Assembly (NCBI RefSeq): GCF_021513275.1
Contig: NZ_CP090978.1
Span: 3,906,001-3,970,000 of the forward strand
Length of the DNA stretch: 64,000 nucleotides
Reading direction: 5' to 3'
Source: Paenibacillus hexagrammi
GTDB lineage: Bacteria; Bacillota; Bacilli; Paenibacillales; NBRC-103111
The position numbers and the translations under genes were made by a program. This document shows, one piece after another, positions 43,903 to 54,133 of the stretch. A model generated the notes under the pieces. That model ran no database searches. It worked only from the letters and a program-made list of their open reading frames with translations, and was not told where the DNA came from. Numbering within the stretch: the stretch's first letter is position 1; each line of letters begins with the position of its first letter.

Positions 43903-45534
43903 CTATTTCCGACTTTCAGGTTGATTGAGATACTGATCTCTATATTCCGAGGGAGTCATGCCGAATGTTTTCTTGAACACATCGCTAAAATATCTACGGT
44001 CCTCATATCCGACCTCCGCTGCAATGTCCTGCACCAATCGGCCGTCCAGCAGCATGATTTTCGCCTTTTCCATCCTTTCTTGCGTGACGAACTGGACAAA
44101 GGTCATTCCTGTTACTTTCTTGAACAGATGGACGAAATAGTTGCCGCTGACATGCACGTGCTTGGCGCACTCGCCTACAGTAAGGTCCAAATGCAGCCTG
44201 TCTTGGATATAAGCGATCGCCTGGTCAATGGTACGCTCTGATTCTGTGCGCTGGCTGCTTTCAATGCGGGAACATCCTTCCTTGCAGAGATCCAGCAAGA
44301 CTTGCTGGAGTTCTTTGAGCGGGGCCGAGATCAGCCATGTCCGGTCATGAAGCTTTTGATCGAAGGCTTCAATGTCCGTGTAATTTACCTTCTCGAGCAA
44401 TACCCTGACGATGCGGGTTGCAAGCTCATAATAGACAAACATCACATGCATAGGATCGGGAAAATTCGTTCCGCCGCTCGACAGCTCCTGAAAAATCGCC
44501 TCAAGCGCATCTTTCGACTTTCGAAAATTACCCGACCGCAGCGACAGTGTCAGCTCCTGCTCCCTATCGCTGGAATAACGCGGAACCGCGCGGTCTCCGC
44601 CCACGACATCGTCGTAGAGCAGTACAACATTGCCCCCTTCATAGAATTGGTACGATAGCGCAAATAAAGCTTCCCGATAAGCATCCATGAGCTGGACAGC
44701 ATGGGAGATCTTCCGGCTCTGACCGATCGTTACTGTAAATTTCGTGTAGGATGCCACATGTTCGCAGCACTGCTCGGCGACCCGGGATGGCGGCAGCTCG
44801 GCCGAGGCTTGATAGATGACCACAAATCTGCTGGCCGTATCGCGAAAAATCAAGCCCTTCGTATGAGCCTGAACCGTCTCCTCCACAATATTTTGCAGAG
44901 AAAACCTCATCAGCTCAACTTCCTCAATCGATAGGAACAGGCTTTGCTCCTCCCAATTATCCATTTCAATGATCATCAGCGTGAGTTCCTTCATATCCAG
45001 ATCGATTTGGAGAAAATCCCACCTTTTCTGAATACGTTCCTCGTTGGTTCGGTGATGGATCAGTAGGTGGAAAAATTCCTGTCGCAAAATCGGCAGGCTT
45101 TCTTTTAATTTGTTCTGTATCTCTGCAATACGTTGTTCCTTTGCCCTGTGGGCTTCCATCTCCAGCTTCGCCTTCAGAACCACCTGCAGAATTTGATCCG
45201 CTGAATGCGGTTTCATAATATAATCAAACGCACCTAGCCGAATTGCCTGCTTGGCATATTCAAAATCGTTATATCCGGTAAAGAAGATGACTTTTCCTAC
45301 ATAATTCTCATCCCGCAGCTTTTCCAGCATCTCGAGTCCGTCTAAGTTCGGCATGCGAATATCTGTAAGAATCACATCGGGCTGGGTCTCTCTAACAAGA
45401 CGCAATCCCTCTTCTCCGTCCAATGCTGTTCCTACGACATCAATACCGTGGTCAGTCCAGGGAATCACTTTGGATATCCCTTCCACGACGCTCTTGACGT
45501 CATCAATCACGCAAAGTGCGCAGTTCTGCTTCAT
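43903..45534 (-). CDS. YesN-like response regulator with AraC output domain
   Basis: A 543 aa protein: receiver domain (D11, D12, phosphorylation D58 in VILTDIRMP, Lys in DYIMKPH), a long middle region, and a C-terminal AraC double HTH (about 440-540: TVGECAKHVHVSGNYFVHLF, VQDIAAEVGYEDRRYFSDVF). It would activate the downstream importer in response to the linked kinase. Its start lies inside the corrected end of the kinase gene (32-base overlap). Confidence 0.93.
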   Translation of the reverse strand: MKQNCALCVIDDVKSVVEGISKVIPWTDHGIDVVGTALDGEEGLRLVRETQPDVILTDIRMPNLDGLEMLEKLRDENYVGKVIFFTGYNDFEYAKQAIRLGAFDYIMKPHSADQILQVVLKAKLEMEAHRAKEQRIAEIQNKLKESLPILRQEFFHLLIHHRTNEERIQKRWDFLQIDLDMKELTLMIIEMDNWEEQSLFLSIEEVELMRFSLQNIVEETVQAHTKGLIFRDTASRFVVIYQASAELPPSRVAEQCCEHVASYTKFTVTIGQSRKISHAVQLMDAYREALFALSYQFYEGGNVVLLYDDVVGGDRAVPRYSSDREQELTLSLRSGNFRKSKDALEAIFQELSSGGTNFPDPMHVMFVYYELATRIVRVLLEKVNYTDIEAFDQKLHDRTWLISAPLKELQQVLLDLCKEGCSRIESSQRTESERTIDQAIAYIQDRLHLDLTVGECAKHVHVSGNYFVHLFKKVTGMTFVQFVTQERMEKAKIMLLDGRLVQDIAAEVGYEDRRYFSDVFKKTFGMTPSEYRDQYLNQPESRK

Positions 45535-47270
45535 ACGATTGCCCTCCCATAGGAATCAGTAAAGTTACTTGGGTGCCCTCCCCAGGCTCACTCTGCAATT
45601 TCATCGAGGCTCCGGCTCCATAATACAGCTGCAAGCGGTGATAAATATTTCTCAAAGCATAGCTGTTACCCGGTTCCGGTCTCCAACCGCTCGCCGACTT
45701 GACCGTTTACATACCCCTTGCCATTATCTTGGACCGTAATCACCACATGCGGCTTGATGGCGCAGACTTGAACGCGAATCATGCCCCCGGACCGTTTATT
45801 TTTAAAGCCATGTAAAATCGAATTTTCGACCAAGGGCTGCAGCATCAATTTCAAAACAGGGATTTGAAGCAAAGAATCTTCTTCTACCAGAATTTCATAG
45901 GCAAAAAGCTCCTCGTAGCATTTCATCTGCAAATGCAGATACTGCTCCAAATGCTCCAGCTCCTTCTCCAGCGTTGTCATCTCATTGCCGCCGTTCAGAC
46001 CCAATTGAAACATTCGTGATAAAGCAAGCACCATGTCGCCCACATCGCCGTTTTGTCCCATCTGATTGCGCCAATAAATCGTATTCAAGGTGTTATATAA
46101 AAAATGCGGCGAAATCTGTGCCTGCAGCGCTTTCACCTCCGCTTTGCTTCGGTCCGCTTCCACTTGCTTGTTCTTCTCAATCAAATTCGAAATTTCATCC
46201 AGCATCCGGTTAAAGCGGTCACCCAAACGGCTGAACTCATCGCTAGAACGGCTTTCGTAGCGAACCGTCAAATCGTTGTTTTCTACGCGTTTCATTACAA
46301 TTCTCAGGCTTTGAAGCGGTTTCAATAGAAATCGCATAAGCATTCTGGACACGAGCAAAGCCACACAAATACAGCCTGCCGCTACAGAGATGGTCAGCCA
46401 TTTTATACGATTCAGCTGTCTTAACAATTCGGAACGCTTCTGGATACTAACCAGCGCCCAATCCTTATTTACTTCAAGTCCCGCGTAATTGAAAATATAT
46501 TGATTTTTCATCATCGCCGGGTCGATATGACCATTAGCAATCTGACTTGCCAGACGGGGATTGAGCTCGACTTCTTTCCATAAGTCCGGAACGGATTCCA
46601 ATACCTCGGAGCCTTCGTGTGTGACTAGGACCATATCGGCATTCGTCTGATTCAGGTTCGCCCTTAAGACATCCCTAAGCGAGCTTTCCAGAACATTCAC
46701 GATAATATACACATCGCTTACGTCCAAGGTCGGGGCTATCACCAGTGACACGACACGCTTATGGCTGCTGAAGAAAGGATCCTCATGGCCTGCGATCCAG
46801 ACATTGTTTTTGGAGGCCTGAACTCTGCGGTAAGGGTCGGACTCATTGAACTTCACAGATGTGCTGCGAACCTGTGCAGTATCATAAAAATCACCGATCG
46901 GCGTACTAATCAGTACAGATTCGGCCATAGGCTCGTTCAGCTTAATCTGCGCAAACAACGGCTGCATGGCGCTTAAATGAGCCGGGTACTGGGAGCTGTC
47001 TCCAAGGGATACATCCCGGATCGTCCCCTTAAATGCGTCACTGAACATCAAGGTCATCACAGAAACAACAATATGTCTCATACGCTCGTCCAGCACCTGC
47101 TTCGAGGTGTTCATCGTCTCCTGCCCGCTTCTTGCGGCATTGGACTCCACAATATCGGACGCGATCCAATAAGCACCGCCGCCTGCCAGGGAAACAGCCA
47201 ATATAATCAATATGACGAAGGCAGCCTGAATCCGAAAATGAAAGGATAATGAATCATACCATTTTTGCAA
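45503..47270 (-). pseudogene. YesM-like sensor histidine kinase, frameshifted near the C-terminus
   Basis: Membrane kinase: helix at about 14-36, extracellular dCache-like sensor, second helix (about 290-312), HAMP, and HisKA_7TM-type His in QISPHFLYNTLNTIYW. The N box (MLQPLVENSILHGFK) and DNGKGY are present, but three G at plus 45669-45671 (two expected) bring a stop after LETGTG. The next frame restores NSYALRNIYHRLQLYYG and the G-rich PGEGTQVTLLIP to a stop at 45503. As written the kinase lacks the end of its ATPase lid. Pairs with the YesN-like regulator. Confidence 0.85.
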
Positions 47271-47484
47271 TTAATTTCACCTCTTACATTCCTGATGGAC
47301 CCATTTCTCCCCCACTGTAACATAAGCACTTATTTGCCGCTATGCTTTCCTATTGAGATTTCATATTTTCGTATTTACCGAATCTATGTAATAATATGAA
47401 AGTCTGGATTTCATTTCATAAACCAAATAGATTAGAATATAAATAATAACGAACCACCCTATCAGGAAAGGATGGATTCAAGCT

Positions 47485-48762
47485 TTGAATAATTCCATGA
47501 ACAATCGCTATCAAGAACACCAGCAAATTCTTGCGCACACAAACGGGACGCTCTACTACGGAGAAGATGTATCCCTGCGCAGGACTGTACTGCTATATAG
47601 GACCAAATCCATGAACACTCCCTCCGTTGATGAATACATCCAACGCTTCGGCAAAACCGCTTCGTTCGTCCATGATTCCTTTCATCACATTCTCGACACA
47701 TCACGGTTAGCTGACTCGCTGCTCATTGTTCTTCAATTCAGGCAAGGTAAACCGCTGCGCGAGCAGTTAAATAAGCCTTCCCGAACATTCTCCTCGGTCG
47801 TCACCATGGCCGCTGAACTGGGCGTCGCGATGTTGGATGCGTTGGAAGAGCAAATTACCGGATATTCCATTGATGTCGATAACCTGTGGCTCAGTGATGA
47901 CGGCAAATTATCCATTCTTACTTATTGGGAGGACGGCTTGCCTCATACGCAGGGTGCCGTCGGGCTATGCCGATTGCTCGTCCAGCTCTTATCAGGCTCC
48001 AAGCCGATTCCCGGACCTTTCGAGGCGCTTCACACCCATCTGGAACGGATGGAAATTGCATCGGCAAAGCTGGAACAAAAGGACGCTCTGGTGAAGCTGA
48101 TCAAGAGAGTCTGCCAAGGCCAAGCCTCGTTGTCGGCCATGGTATTCGAGCTCCGCGGGCTTCTTTCAGCCGGGAACGTCAAAGCGGAAGCGCCGTCTGC
48201 GCTAAACGCTAGATCCGCTCGCGTACGTACAGAGGTCAGATCCATCGAGCAGAAGGAGGACCTAAAGCTAGAGGAAGAGCTAGAGGAAGAGGAAGAGGAT
48301 ATGAGGAGTGAGCAATCCTCGCATTCGTCTCCATCACCTCGTTCGAATAAAGCCTGGCTGTGGAGCACGGGCGCTGTGCTTGCACTCATTTTGCTTGTCT
48401 GGGCGATCTGGCCAAGCGACAAGTCCCAGCCTGTCACGGCCACAATCTCCACAAAGCCTATTCCCACACCTTCTCACGCAGCGTCTCCGACGCCGAACGC
48501 TCAACCTAAGCAAACTGCGGGAAGCAACCGAGCAGACGGTAGCGGCGACTCGGAGCCTGAGGAGACTACGATACCGAATCTTGTTGGTCTTGATCAAGCC
48601 GCCGCAGAGCAGGCCGCATTGTCAGCCGGGCTGCATTACAACTACTTGCTGGAAGCTAACGATCAGGAGAACGGCTCCGTATTCAAGCAGGATCCGCAGC
48701 CGGGAAGTCAAGCTTATAAGGGAGATAGTATTACGTTCTGGGTGAGCAAGGGCAGTCAATAA
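47485..48762 (+). CDS. membrane pseudokinase with PASTA domain
   Basis: A 425 aa protein: N-terminal part (1-230) resembles the shape of PknB-type kinases (LRRTVLLYRTKS, FVHDSFHHILDTSRLADSLLIV, GKPLREQL) but lacks the HRD, DFG and P-loop motifs, so no catalysis is expected. A very acidic stretch (EELEEEEED, about 260) is followed by a membrane helix (WLWSTGAVLALILLVWAIW), a Pro/Thr linker and one PASTA domain (TTIPNLVGLDQAAAEQAALS to the end), which in PrkC-type kinases binds muropeptides. TTG start with AGGAAAGGATGG upstream. Divergent from the YesM operon. Confidence 0.8.
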   Translation: MNNSMNNRYQEHQQILAHTNGTLYYGEDVSLRRTVLLYRTKSMNTPSVDEYIQRFGKTASFVHDSFHHILDTSRLADSLLIVLQFRQGKPLREQLNKPSRTFSSVVTMAAELGVAMLDALEEQITGYSIDVDNLWLSDDGKLSILTYWEDGLPHTQGAVGLCRLLVQLLSGSKPIPGPFEALHTHLERMEIASAKLEQKDALVKLIKRVCQGQASLSAMVFELRGLLSAGNVKAEAPSALNARSARVRTEVRSIEQKEDLKLEEELEEEEEDMRSEQSSHSSPSPRSNKAWLWSTGAVLALILLVWAIWPSDKSQPVTATISTKPIPTPSHAASPTPNAQPKQTAGSNRADGSGDSEPEETTIPNLVGLDQAAAEQAALSAGLHYNYLLEANDQENGSVFKQDPQPGSQAYKGDSITFWVSKGSQ

Positions 48763-48850
48763 CGGGACACCTATCAATAAATTTTACTTGAACGGCACTC
48801 CCTGATGTGCAACACTAGTGGAAACAGACAGATAGGAGTGCTAGAGAGAG

Positions 48851-49630
48851 ATGAGCTATAAAATCGTATTTTTTGACATTGACGGCACGCTAGTCAACGA
48901 GCAGAAGCTGGTGCCTGCCGACACTGTGAAAGCCATTAAGGAACTGCAGGAAACTGGTGTGGAGGCTGTAATAGCCACAGGAAGAGCACCTTATTTCTTT
49001 GGGCCCTTAGCCCAAGAGCTCGGCATCAATTCCTTTGTCAGCCTGAACGGCGCCTATGTCGTCTATCAAGGCAAACCGCTTTACAAAAATCCGATACCTC
49101 GTTCCAGTCTGGAAGCGCTCGTCGCTTATTCCAGCGAGAAGAACCATTCGCTTGTATTCGAAGGCAGTGAGGCGTTCTTCGCCAATTCAGAGTCTCATGT
49201 ATTCGTTGAAGATTCCGTCCTCTCACTCAGGGTTGAGCTTCCGGGTTATGATCCTGATTTTTGGAAAAAGGAAGATATTTATCAAGTGTTCCTACACTGT
49301 GAAGCGCATGAGGAGCACCTCTACGAGCCTAAGTTCCCGGATCTGAAGCTGATCCGCTGGCATGAAAAAGCCATGGATGTGCTGCCTGCAGGCGGCTCCA
49401 AAGCCAAGGGTATTGAAGCCATGCTCAAGATGCTCGGCATTCAGCCCCATGAAGCCGTCGCCTTCGGAGACGGGCTTAATGACAAAGAGATGCTCGAATA
49501 TGTAGGACTTGGCATCGCGATGGGGAACTCGCATAAAGAATTGCTGCCTTTTGCTGATTATGTAACGGCATCCGTTGACGAAGGCGGGATCCGTCAAGGT
49601 CTTCATTACGCTCATTTAATTCATGCTTAA
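48851..49630 (+). CDS. Cof-type HAD-IIB phosphatase
   Basis: Sugar-phosphate or FMN-type phosphatase of 259 aa. HAD motifs: FFDIDGTLVN (nucleophile Asp and acid Asp), VIATGRAPYF, Lys in AGGSKAKGIEAML, and VAFGDGLNDKEMLEYVG. The C2B cap lies between motifs 2 and 3. AGGAGTGC upstream of ATG. Substrate cannot be read from the sequence. Confidence 0.92.
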   Translation: MSYKIVFFDIDGTLVNEQKLVPADTVKAIKELQETGVEAVIATGRAPYFFGPLAQELGINSFVSLNGAYVVYQGKPLYKNPIPRSSLEALVAYSSEKNHSLVFEGSEAFFANSESHVFVEDSVLSLRVELPGYDPDFWKKEDIYQVFLHCEAHEEHLYEPKFPDLKLIRWHEKAMDVLPAGGSKAKGIEAMLKMLGIQPHEAVAFGDGLNDKEMLEYVGLGIAMGNSHKELLPFADYVTASVDEGGIRQGLHYAHLIHA

Positions 49631-49707
49631 TCAGCTTTTGCTCTTCGGGCAGACTAAGCTTAATGGTTGCATATTTTCCAGATAGGGTCTACACTGTTAA
49701 CAACTGC

Positions 49708-49801
49708 ATAGAACTGCGGGAGCTTGCGGAAGCAGGCTGAGAGTACGGCTAATCTGTCGTAGACCGCTTGAACCTGTTGGGTAATGCCAGCGTAGGAACC
49801 G
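49708..49801 (+). ncRNA. TPP riboswitch (THI element)
   Basis: Conserved THI-box pieces appear in order: GCTGAGAGTACGG (about 49736), ACCGCTTGAACCTGTTGGG, and GTAATGCCAGCGTAGGAA (about 49781-49798). It sits 90 bases before thiM. Loss of thiM-tenA expression at high thiamine diphosphate is the expected response. Confidence 0.93.
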
Positions 49802-49820
49802 GACTCAAATGCGAGATGAT

Positions 49821-49864
49821 CGCCGCTTTGCTTGTTTACTTACGGGCATAGTGGCGTTTTTTTA
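49821..49864 (+). terminator. riboswitch-controlled terminator
   Basis: CGCCGCT (49821-49827) pairs with AGTGGCG (49850-49856), followed by eight T, between the aptamer and thiM: the expression platform. Confidence 0.85.
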
Positions 49865-49890
49865 TTGTCTACATAAAGGAGAGGTTGGAA

Positions 49891-50706
49891 ATGAAGGTAC
49901 AAAGAATTACCGCTTTACTGGAGCTGCTACGCAGCCGAAACCCTCTTGTCCACAACATCACGAACGTGGTTGTAACCAATTTTACGGCCAACGGGCTTCT
50001 GGCTTTGGGGGCTTCCCCCGTCATGGCCTACGCGGAAGAGGAAGTGGCCGATATGGCGAAGATCGCCGGAGCGCTCGTGCTTAATATCGGCACGTTGAAT
50101 GAAACCGAAGTGCGGGCGATGAAGCTGGCCGGACGCTCGGCTAACGAGCACAGCGTTCCGGTCGTCCTCGACCCTGTCGGCGCTGGAGCTACCGCGTATC
50201 GTACGCGGACAGCGAGAGCCATCCTCGAAGAGGTGAAGGTCTCGGTGCTGCGCGGCAACGCCGCGGAGATCGCCCAGGTGATCGGCCTGGACTGGCAGAT
50301 CAAGGGCGTCGACGCCGGAGAGAGCGGCGGCAGCTCCGTTGATTTGGCGATTCGGGCAGCCAAGCAGCTAGGAATTACCGTTGCGGTCACCGGCAAAGAC
50401 GATATCGTCTCCGACGGCCAGAGCACTTACAAGTGCAGCAACGGTACGCCTCTGCTCACGAAAGTTACCGGCACAGGCTGCCTGCTTACTTCCGTTGTAG
50501 GTGCGTTCTTGGCCGTGGAGCCTTCCGAGCCCGCGGCGGCAGCTGCTGCAGCGCTTGTCAGCTACGGAGTCGCTGCTGAGTTGGCTGCGCAGCGCAGCGG
50601 CACACAAGGACCAGGCAGCTACCAAATCGAGCTGCTGAACGCACTCGCCCGCGTTTCTGCGGACGACATTGAACAATTGGGCCGTATGGAGGCCCTGCAC
50701 ACCTAA
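49891..50706 (+). CDS. thiM: hydroxyethylthiazole kinase
   Basis: Phosphorylates 4-methyl-5-(2-hydroxyethyl)thiazole for thiamine salvage (271 aa). Features: [20 protein letters not shown] at the N-terminus, [20 protein letters not shown] and the catalytic [20 protein letters not shown] 49891 preferred (AGGAGAGG upstream) over an in-frame TTG at 49885. First gene under the TPP riboswitch, followed by tenA 18 bases later. Confidence 0.96.
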   Translation: MKVQRITALLELLRSRNPLVHNITNVVVTNFTANGLLALGASPVMAYAEEEVADMAKIAGALVLNIGTLNETEVRAMKLAGRSANEHSVPVVLDPVGAGATAYRTRTARAILEEVKVSVLRGNAAEIAQVIGLDWQIKGVDAGESGGSSVDLAIRAAKQLGITVAVTGKDDIVSDGQSTYKCSNGTPLLTKVTGTGCLLTSVVGAFLAVEPSEPAAAAAAALVSYGVAAELAAQRSGTQGPGSYQIELLNALARVSADDIEQLGRMEALHT

Positions 50707-50724
50707 ACCCTGGAGGTATCTATC

Positions 50725-51389
50725 ATGACATTATTCTCGGAACGCATCCGCAAAGCTGCGGATGCGAGCTGGCAGGCCAGCTTTCAGCACCCGTTTGTCA
50801 CCAAGCTGGCAGACGGTACACTGCCTCTAGAATGCTTCAGCTATTATATACTTCAAGACTCCTATTACCTGTCGCAATTTGGAAAGGTTCAAGCGCTTGG
50901 AGCGGCCAAAGCGAATGACTTAGCTACCAGTGCGCGCATGGCCGGACATGCCCAATCCACCTACCAAGCCGAGCTCTCGCTGCACGAAAAATTCAGCGCA
51001 CTGCTCCATATCACGGACGAGCAGCGAGCAAGCTTCGAGCCGGCTCCAACAGTCTATGCCTACACGTCCCACCTGCTGCGCGCAGCGTATGAAGGACATT
51101 TGGGCGATATCGTCGCCGCTATCCTGCCCTGCTACTGGCTGTACCAGGATATTGGGGAGAACCTTAAGGGGCGAAACCCGAGCAGCCCATCTACCAAGAA
51201 TGGATCAGCGCCTACGGCAGCGAATGGTTTCGCCAGCTTGTCCAGGAGCAGATAGACCGCCTGAATGAGATAGCTGACCGTGTAACCGAAGAGGATCGTA
51301 AGCGGATGGAAAGGCATTTTGTCATCTCCAGCCGCTACGAACTAGCTTTCTGGGAAATGGCTTATACAAGAGAGCAGTGGCTAAAATAA
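50725..51389 (+). pseudogene. tenA: aminopyrimidine aminohydrolase / thiaminase II, frameshifted
   Basis: TenA converts 4-amino-5-aminomethyl-2-methylpyrimidine to HMP in thiamine salvage. The N-terminal two thirds are intact: FSERIRKAADASWQASFQHP, SYYILQDSYYLSQFGK and LPCYWLYQDIGENL. At four G (51168-51171, five expected) the frame is lost after LKG and stops at 51255. The other frame restores AKPEQPIYQEWISAYGSEW and the C-terminal ELAFWEMAYTREQW to 51389, with the Glu and Tyr of the family end. Same unit as thiM. Confidence 0.88.
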
Positions 51390-51600
51390 TTGCGCCGGCT
51401 ATGAGCCAAGCATAGATAAAATCAGCAAGCAAGATACACATGCAAGTAATAATAAAGTACACTTATACTAGTAGCTCCTGAGAGTGAAAAAGCTCATAAA
51501 CTCCTAAACTCATAACGCTCATAGAACGCATAAAAAGGCTTAAAAGCACAAATAGGCTATCAAAATCACAAAAGCTTTCCAAAATCACAAAATGCAACAA

Positions 51601-51638
51601 AGAAGCAGCACTTCCTATCTGGATTAGGTGCTGCTTCT
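51601..51638 (-). terminator. terminator of the SDR-APH unit
   Basis: AGAAGCAGCAC (51601-51611) pairs with GTGCTGCTTCT (51628-51638); on the minus strand followed by TTGTTG. The gap 51390-51600 is AT-rich with irregular CTCATAA/AAAATCACAAAA repeats and no gene. Confidence 0.75.
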
Positions 51639-51640
51639 TG

Positions 51641-52387
51641 CTATTCCTCATAGATCATTTTGCGGGTCATCCCCCCATCGACGACCAAGTTGATGCCTGT
51701 AACAAAGTCGTTCTCCGGGTTCGTCAAATATAAGCAAGCTCTCGCGATATCCTCAGGCTTTCCCACTCGCCCAGCGAAATGCTGCGCATGATCAGACACC
51801 TTCAATTGTCCATAGTCACCAGTTTCGATCCATCCCGGACTGATGGCGTTGACCCGGATCCGATCGGGCGCGAGTGACGCAGCTAACGCATGCGTGAGTG
51901 ATAAAATGCCACCCTTGGATGCAGCATACGCTTCCGAGTCAGGCTCGGACATCAAGGCTCTTGTTGAGCTTATATTGACGATCGAGCCTCCCCCGCTGTT
52001 TCTCATTCTTTTAGCTGCTTCCCTCGAGCAAAGGAACGTTCCCCTTAAGTTCGTGTTGATAATATAATCCCACTCATCTACTTCCAGATCATAAGGCGGC
52101 TTCCATGCTCCTAGACCGGCGTTGTTAATAAGCACATCCAGTCTGGGAACAGCGTTCTCCAGCTGCTGAAATAGAGTATGTATGGCCTCAGCTTTACTAA
52201 GCTCCACTTCATAGAAAGAGACATTCAGTCCTCTTCCAAGCAAAGCTTTTGCTGTCTTCTGGAGTTCGACCGCATCCTTATCTGCCAGGATAACTTTAGC
52301 TCCTTGAACAGCGTAGGCCACCGCAATCGCTCGTCCAATACCTCGAGCGGCTCCGGTAACTAGAACATATTGCTGATCGATTTTCAT
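51641..52387 (-). CDS. SDR-family oxidoreductase, FabG-like
   Basis: A 248 aa classical SDR: VTGAARGIGRAIA cofactor motif, NNAGLG, NISSTRA, and catalytic YAASKGG (Y-x3-K). Ends with NLVVDGGMTRKM, as in FabG/glucose dehydrogenase-type enzymes. GGAGGGGGAAC upstream of ATG 52387, and the ATG overlaps the stop of the upstream phosphotransferase gene by 4 bases. Substrate unknown. Confidence 0.9.
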   Translation of the reverse strand: MKIDQQYVLVTGAARGIGRAIAVAYAVQGAKVILADKDAVELQKTAKALLGRGLNVSFYEVELSKAEAIHTLFQQLENAVPRLDVLINNAGLGAWKPPYDLEVDEWDYIINTNLRGTFLCSREAAKRMRNSGGGSIVNISSTRALMSEPDSEAYAASKGGILSLTHALAASLAPDRIRVNAISPGWIETGDYGQLKVSDHAQHFAGRVGKPEDIARACLYLTNPENDFVTGINLVVDGGMTRKMIYEE

Positions 52388-53310
52388 ATTGTTCCCCCTC
52401 CCTGGATTAGCCTATCAAAACGCTCCGCCGCGCTGATGCTAGCCTCCTCCCCGCCTGTCTCATCCTCAATATGCCACCAGGCCGACAGAACAGCATGACA
52501 GTATGCCCACAGCAGAATTCTGGATGCATCGAGCTGAAGCAACTCCGCGAAGAGCTCTACACGACGTTTGGTCGCCTCAATCGCCCGTTCCTCGGGTACA
52601 TGATTCATGAGATAAGGGATCACTTCATACTCACGTTCTCCCAATACGCCTTTCGGATCAATAGCCAACCACGGCTCCCTCTCCGCTGCAAGAATATTCC
52701 CGTGATGAAGATCTCCATGAAGCAAATAGATGTTCCGAGGATTGCGGACAAGCTCGGAGAACCTACGCTCCGCAAGCTCAACCATCCGAGTTGAAATCGA
52801 GCCCGTCCCTCCATGAAATCTGCTCCTCAGCTTTCCGTAGCCTTGGAACCAATCCGTAACGAATTGAAACGAATGACCGGACGAAGGCTTTTTCCATATC
52901 CGGCTCATCACAGAAGCTGCGATTCGGACCGCATTCTCATCATCCGAAATACCTGCCAGTGTATGTCCGGGTTCAAGTTTTTCCATGATCATCATACCCA
53001 GAGCTGCATCATGTTCTATCAGTTTTACCATTCCTATCCCTTCACCATTCATTAGTACCGCCGCCTCGGATGCCATTTCCCTGCCGCTGACAGCAAGCTT
53101 GATGACAGCCTTCGTTCCGTTCCCCATAATGACAGGCGCGACAAAGTGATACGATAGCGGATATGGCCCCAAAACATGCAGCTTGTGAGTTTCCTCAATT
53201 TTTTTGATCAACTGTGGAAAGCCATCCAGCCACTGCCGACCTTGTTCCTTGTATACCCCTAGAATCGTCCGGCGAAACGCTTCCGGAAAAGCTGTTTGAT
53301 GATAATCCAA
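52384..53310 (-). CDS. aminoglycoside/hydroxyurea phosphotransferase-like kinase (APH(6) type)
   Basis: A 308 aa small-molecule kinase with N-lobe KAVIKLAV, catalytic loop LHGDLHHGNIL, and metal-binding AIDPKGVLGE. The layout and the RIWKKP segment match the APH(6)/hydroxyurea antibiotic resistance kinase group (APH_6_hur). Resistance is not implied; such chromosomal kinases often act on unknown substrates. Starts upstream of and overlaps the SDR gene (4 bases), so both are one unit. Confidence 0.88.
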   Translation of the reverse strand: MDYHQTAFPEAFRRTILGVYKEQGRQWLDGFPQLIKKIEETHKLHVLGPYPLSYHFVAPVIMGNGTKAVIKLAVSGREMASEAAVLMNGEGIGMVKLIEHDAALGMMIMEKLEPGHTLAGISDDENAVRIAASVMSRIWKKPSSGHSFQFVTDWFQGYGKLRSRFHGGTGSISTRMVELAERRFSELVRNPRNIYLLHGDLHHGNILAAEREPWLAIDPKGVLGEREYEVIPYLMNHVPEERAIEATKRRVELFAELLQLDASRILLWAYCHAVLSAWWHIEDETGGEEASISAAERFDRLIQGGGTI

Positions 53311-53495
53311 GTGTCTGACACTCCTTCACCATTTCAAACTTCTTACACCATTCTCAACATCAAACCAGCGATCAATTCATACATTCTCTAACAAAATCTC
53401 CAGCACGCCCTCATCCTCAACCATGTGGTTGAGGATCGTCATGTGACGCCACACCGCGCGCCACACCCCAAAGACAACACCAACTACAACCCCAA

Positions 53496-53533
53496 ACAAA
53501 AAAGCCAACCATTTCAAAATCAAACGGCCGGCT
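53496..53533 (-). terminator. terminator of nrdR
   Basis: AGCCGGCCGTTT / AAATGGTTGGCT hairpin (minus strand, 9 of 12 pairs) followed by TTTTTTG, about 15 bases past the nrdR stop. Confidence 0.65.
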
Positions 53534-53547
53534 CATGTATGGTGTCA

Positions 53548-54027
53548 TTATTTTTTAGGCAGGAACCCGCCTTCATGCTTCCCCAAAATTTCCGTTAGTT
53601 CCTTCAAAAACATGTTAATGTCTTTAAACTGCCTATAGACGGAAGCGAATCGGATATAAGCCACTTCGTCGACTGGGTACAACTGCTCCATTAATATTTC
53701 ACCAATGGCTCGGCTGTCCACTTCCGCATGCGCGGTGTTGCGAAGCTGCATTTCGACTTCAGAGACAATCACTTCCAATCTTTCCATGGACACAGGACGC
53801 TTCTCACAGGCACGGATTAAGCCGCGGAGAATCTTCTCTCTGCTGAATTCTTCCCGGCTGCCGTCTTTCTTAATGACGATCAGCGGTGTTTCTTCCACCA
53901 TTTCAAACGTTGTAAAACGTCTGGCGCACTTCTCGCATTCTCTGCGGCGGCGTATGGATTTGTTTTCATTGGCTGATCTGGAATCGAGCACTTTCGTACC
54001 GTTATAGTCACAGAATGGGCACCTCAT
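53548..54027 (-). CDS. nrdR: transcriptional repressor NrdR
   Basis: Zinc-ribbon and ATP-cone repressor of ribonucleotide reductase genes (159 aa). Zinc ribbon [13 protein letters not shown]...CEKCARRF with four Cys, then SIRRRRECE, and an ATP-cone ([20 protein letters not shown]). Length matches the family. Lies in the conserved polA-mutM-ytaF-coaE-nrdR order. Confidence 0.96.
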   Translation of the reverse strand: MRCPFCDYNGTKVLDSRSANENKSIRRRRECEKCARRFTTFEMVEETPLIVIKKDGSREEFSREKILRGLIRACEKRPVSMERLEVIVSEVEMQLRNTAHAEVDSRAIGEILMEQLYPVDEVAYIRFASVYRQFKDINMFLKELTEILGKHEGGFLPKK

Positions 54028-54097
54028 TCGCTCTCATCTCTCCTTTCTCCATTCAAATTTCCAAATGTTGCTTGTTATGAACTAGCGCCAAACGCCA

Positions 54098-54104
54098 CAT
54101 AATA
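54098..54104 (+). promoter_or_regulatory. sigma-G-like -10 element of the SASP gene
   Basis: CATAATA, the forespore sigma-G type -10, lies 30 bases before the ATG; TGAACTA at 54078 may serve as the -35. Fits late forespore expression of an SASP. Confidence 0.5.
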
Positions 54105-54133
54105 CTGTTACCACGACAAGGAGGTGAACAGAC

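Noticed and set aside
52384..53310. Acquired antibiotic resistance gene (APH type)
   Set aside because: It is in an operon with an SDR, without mobile elements next to it, and is of the general APH(6)/hydroxyurea kinase type that is common on chromosomes.
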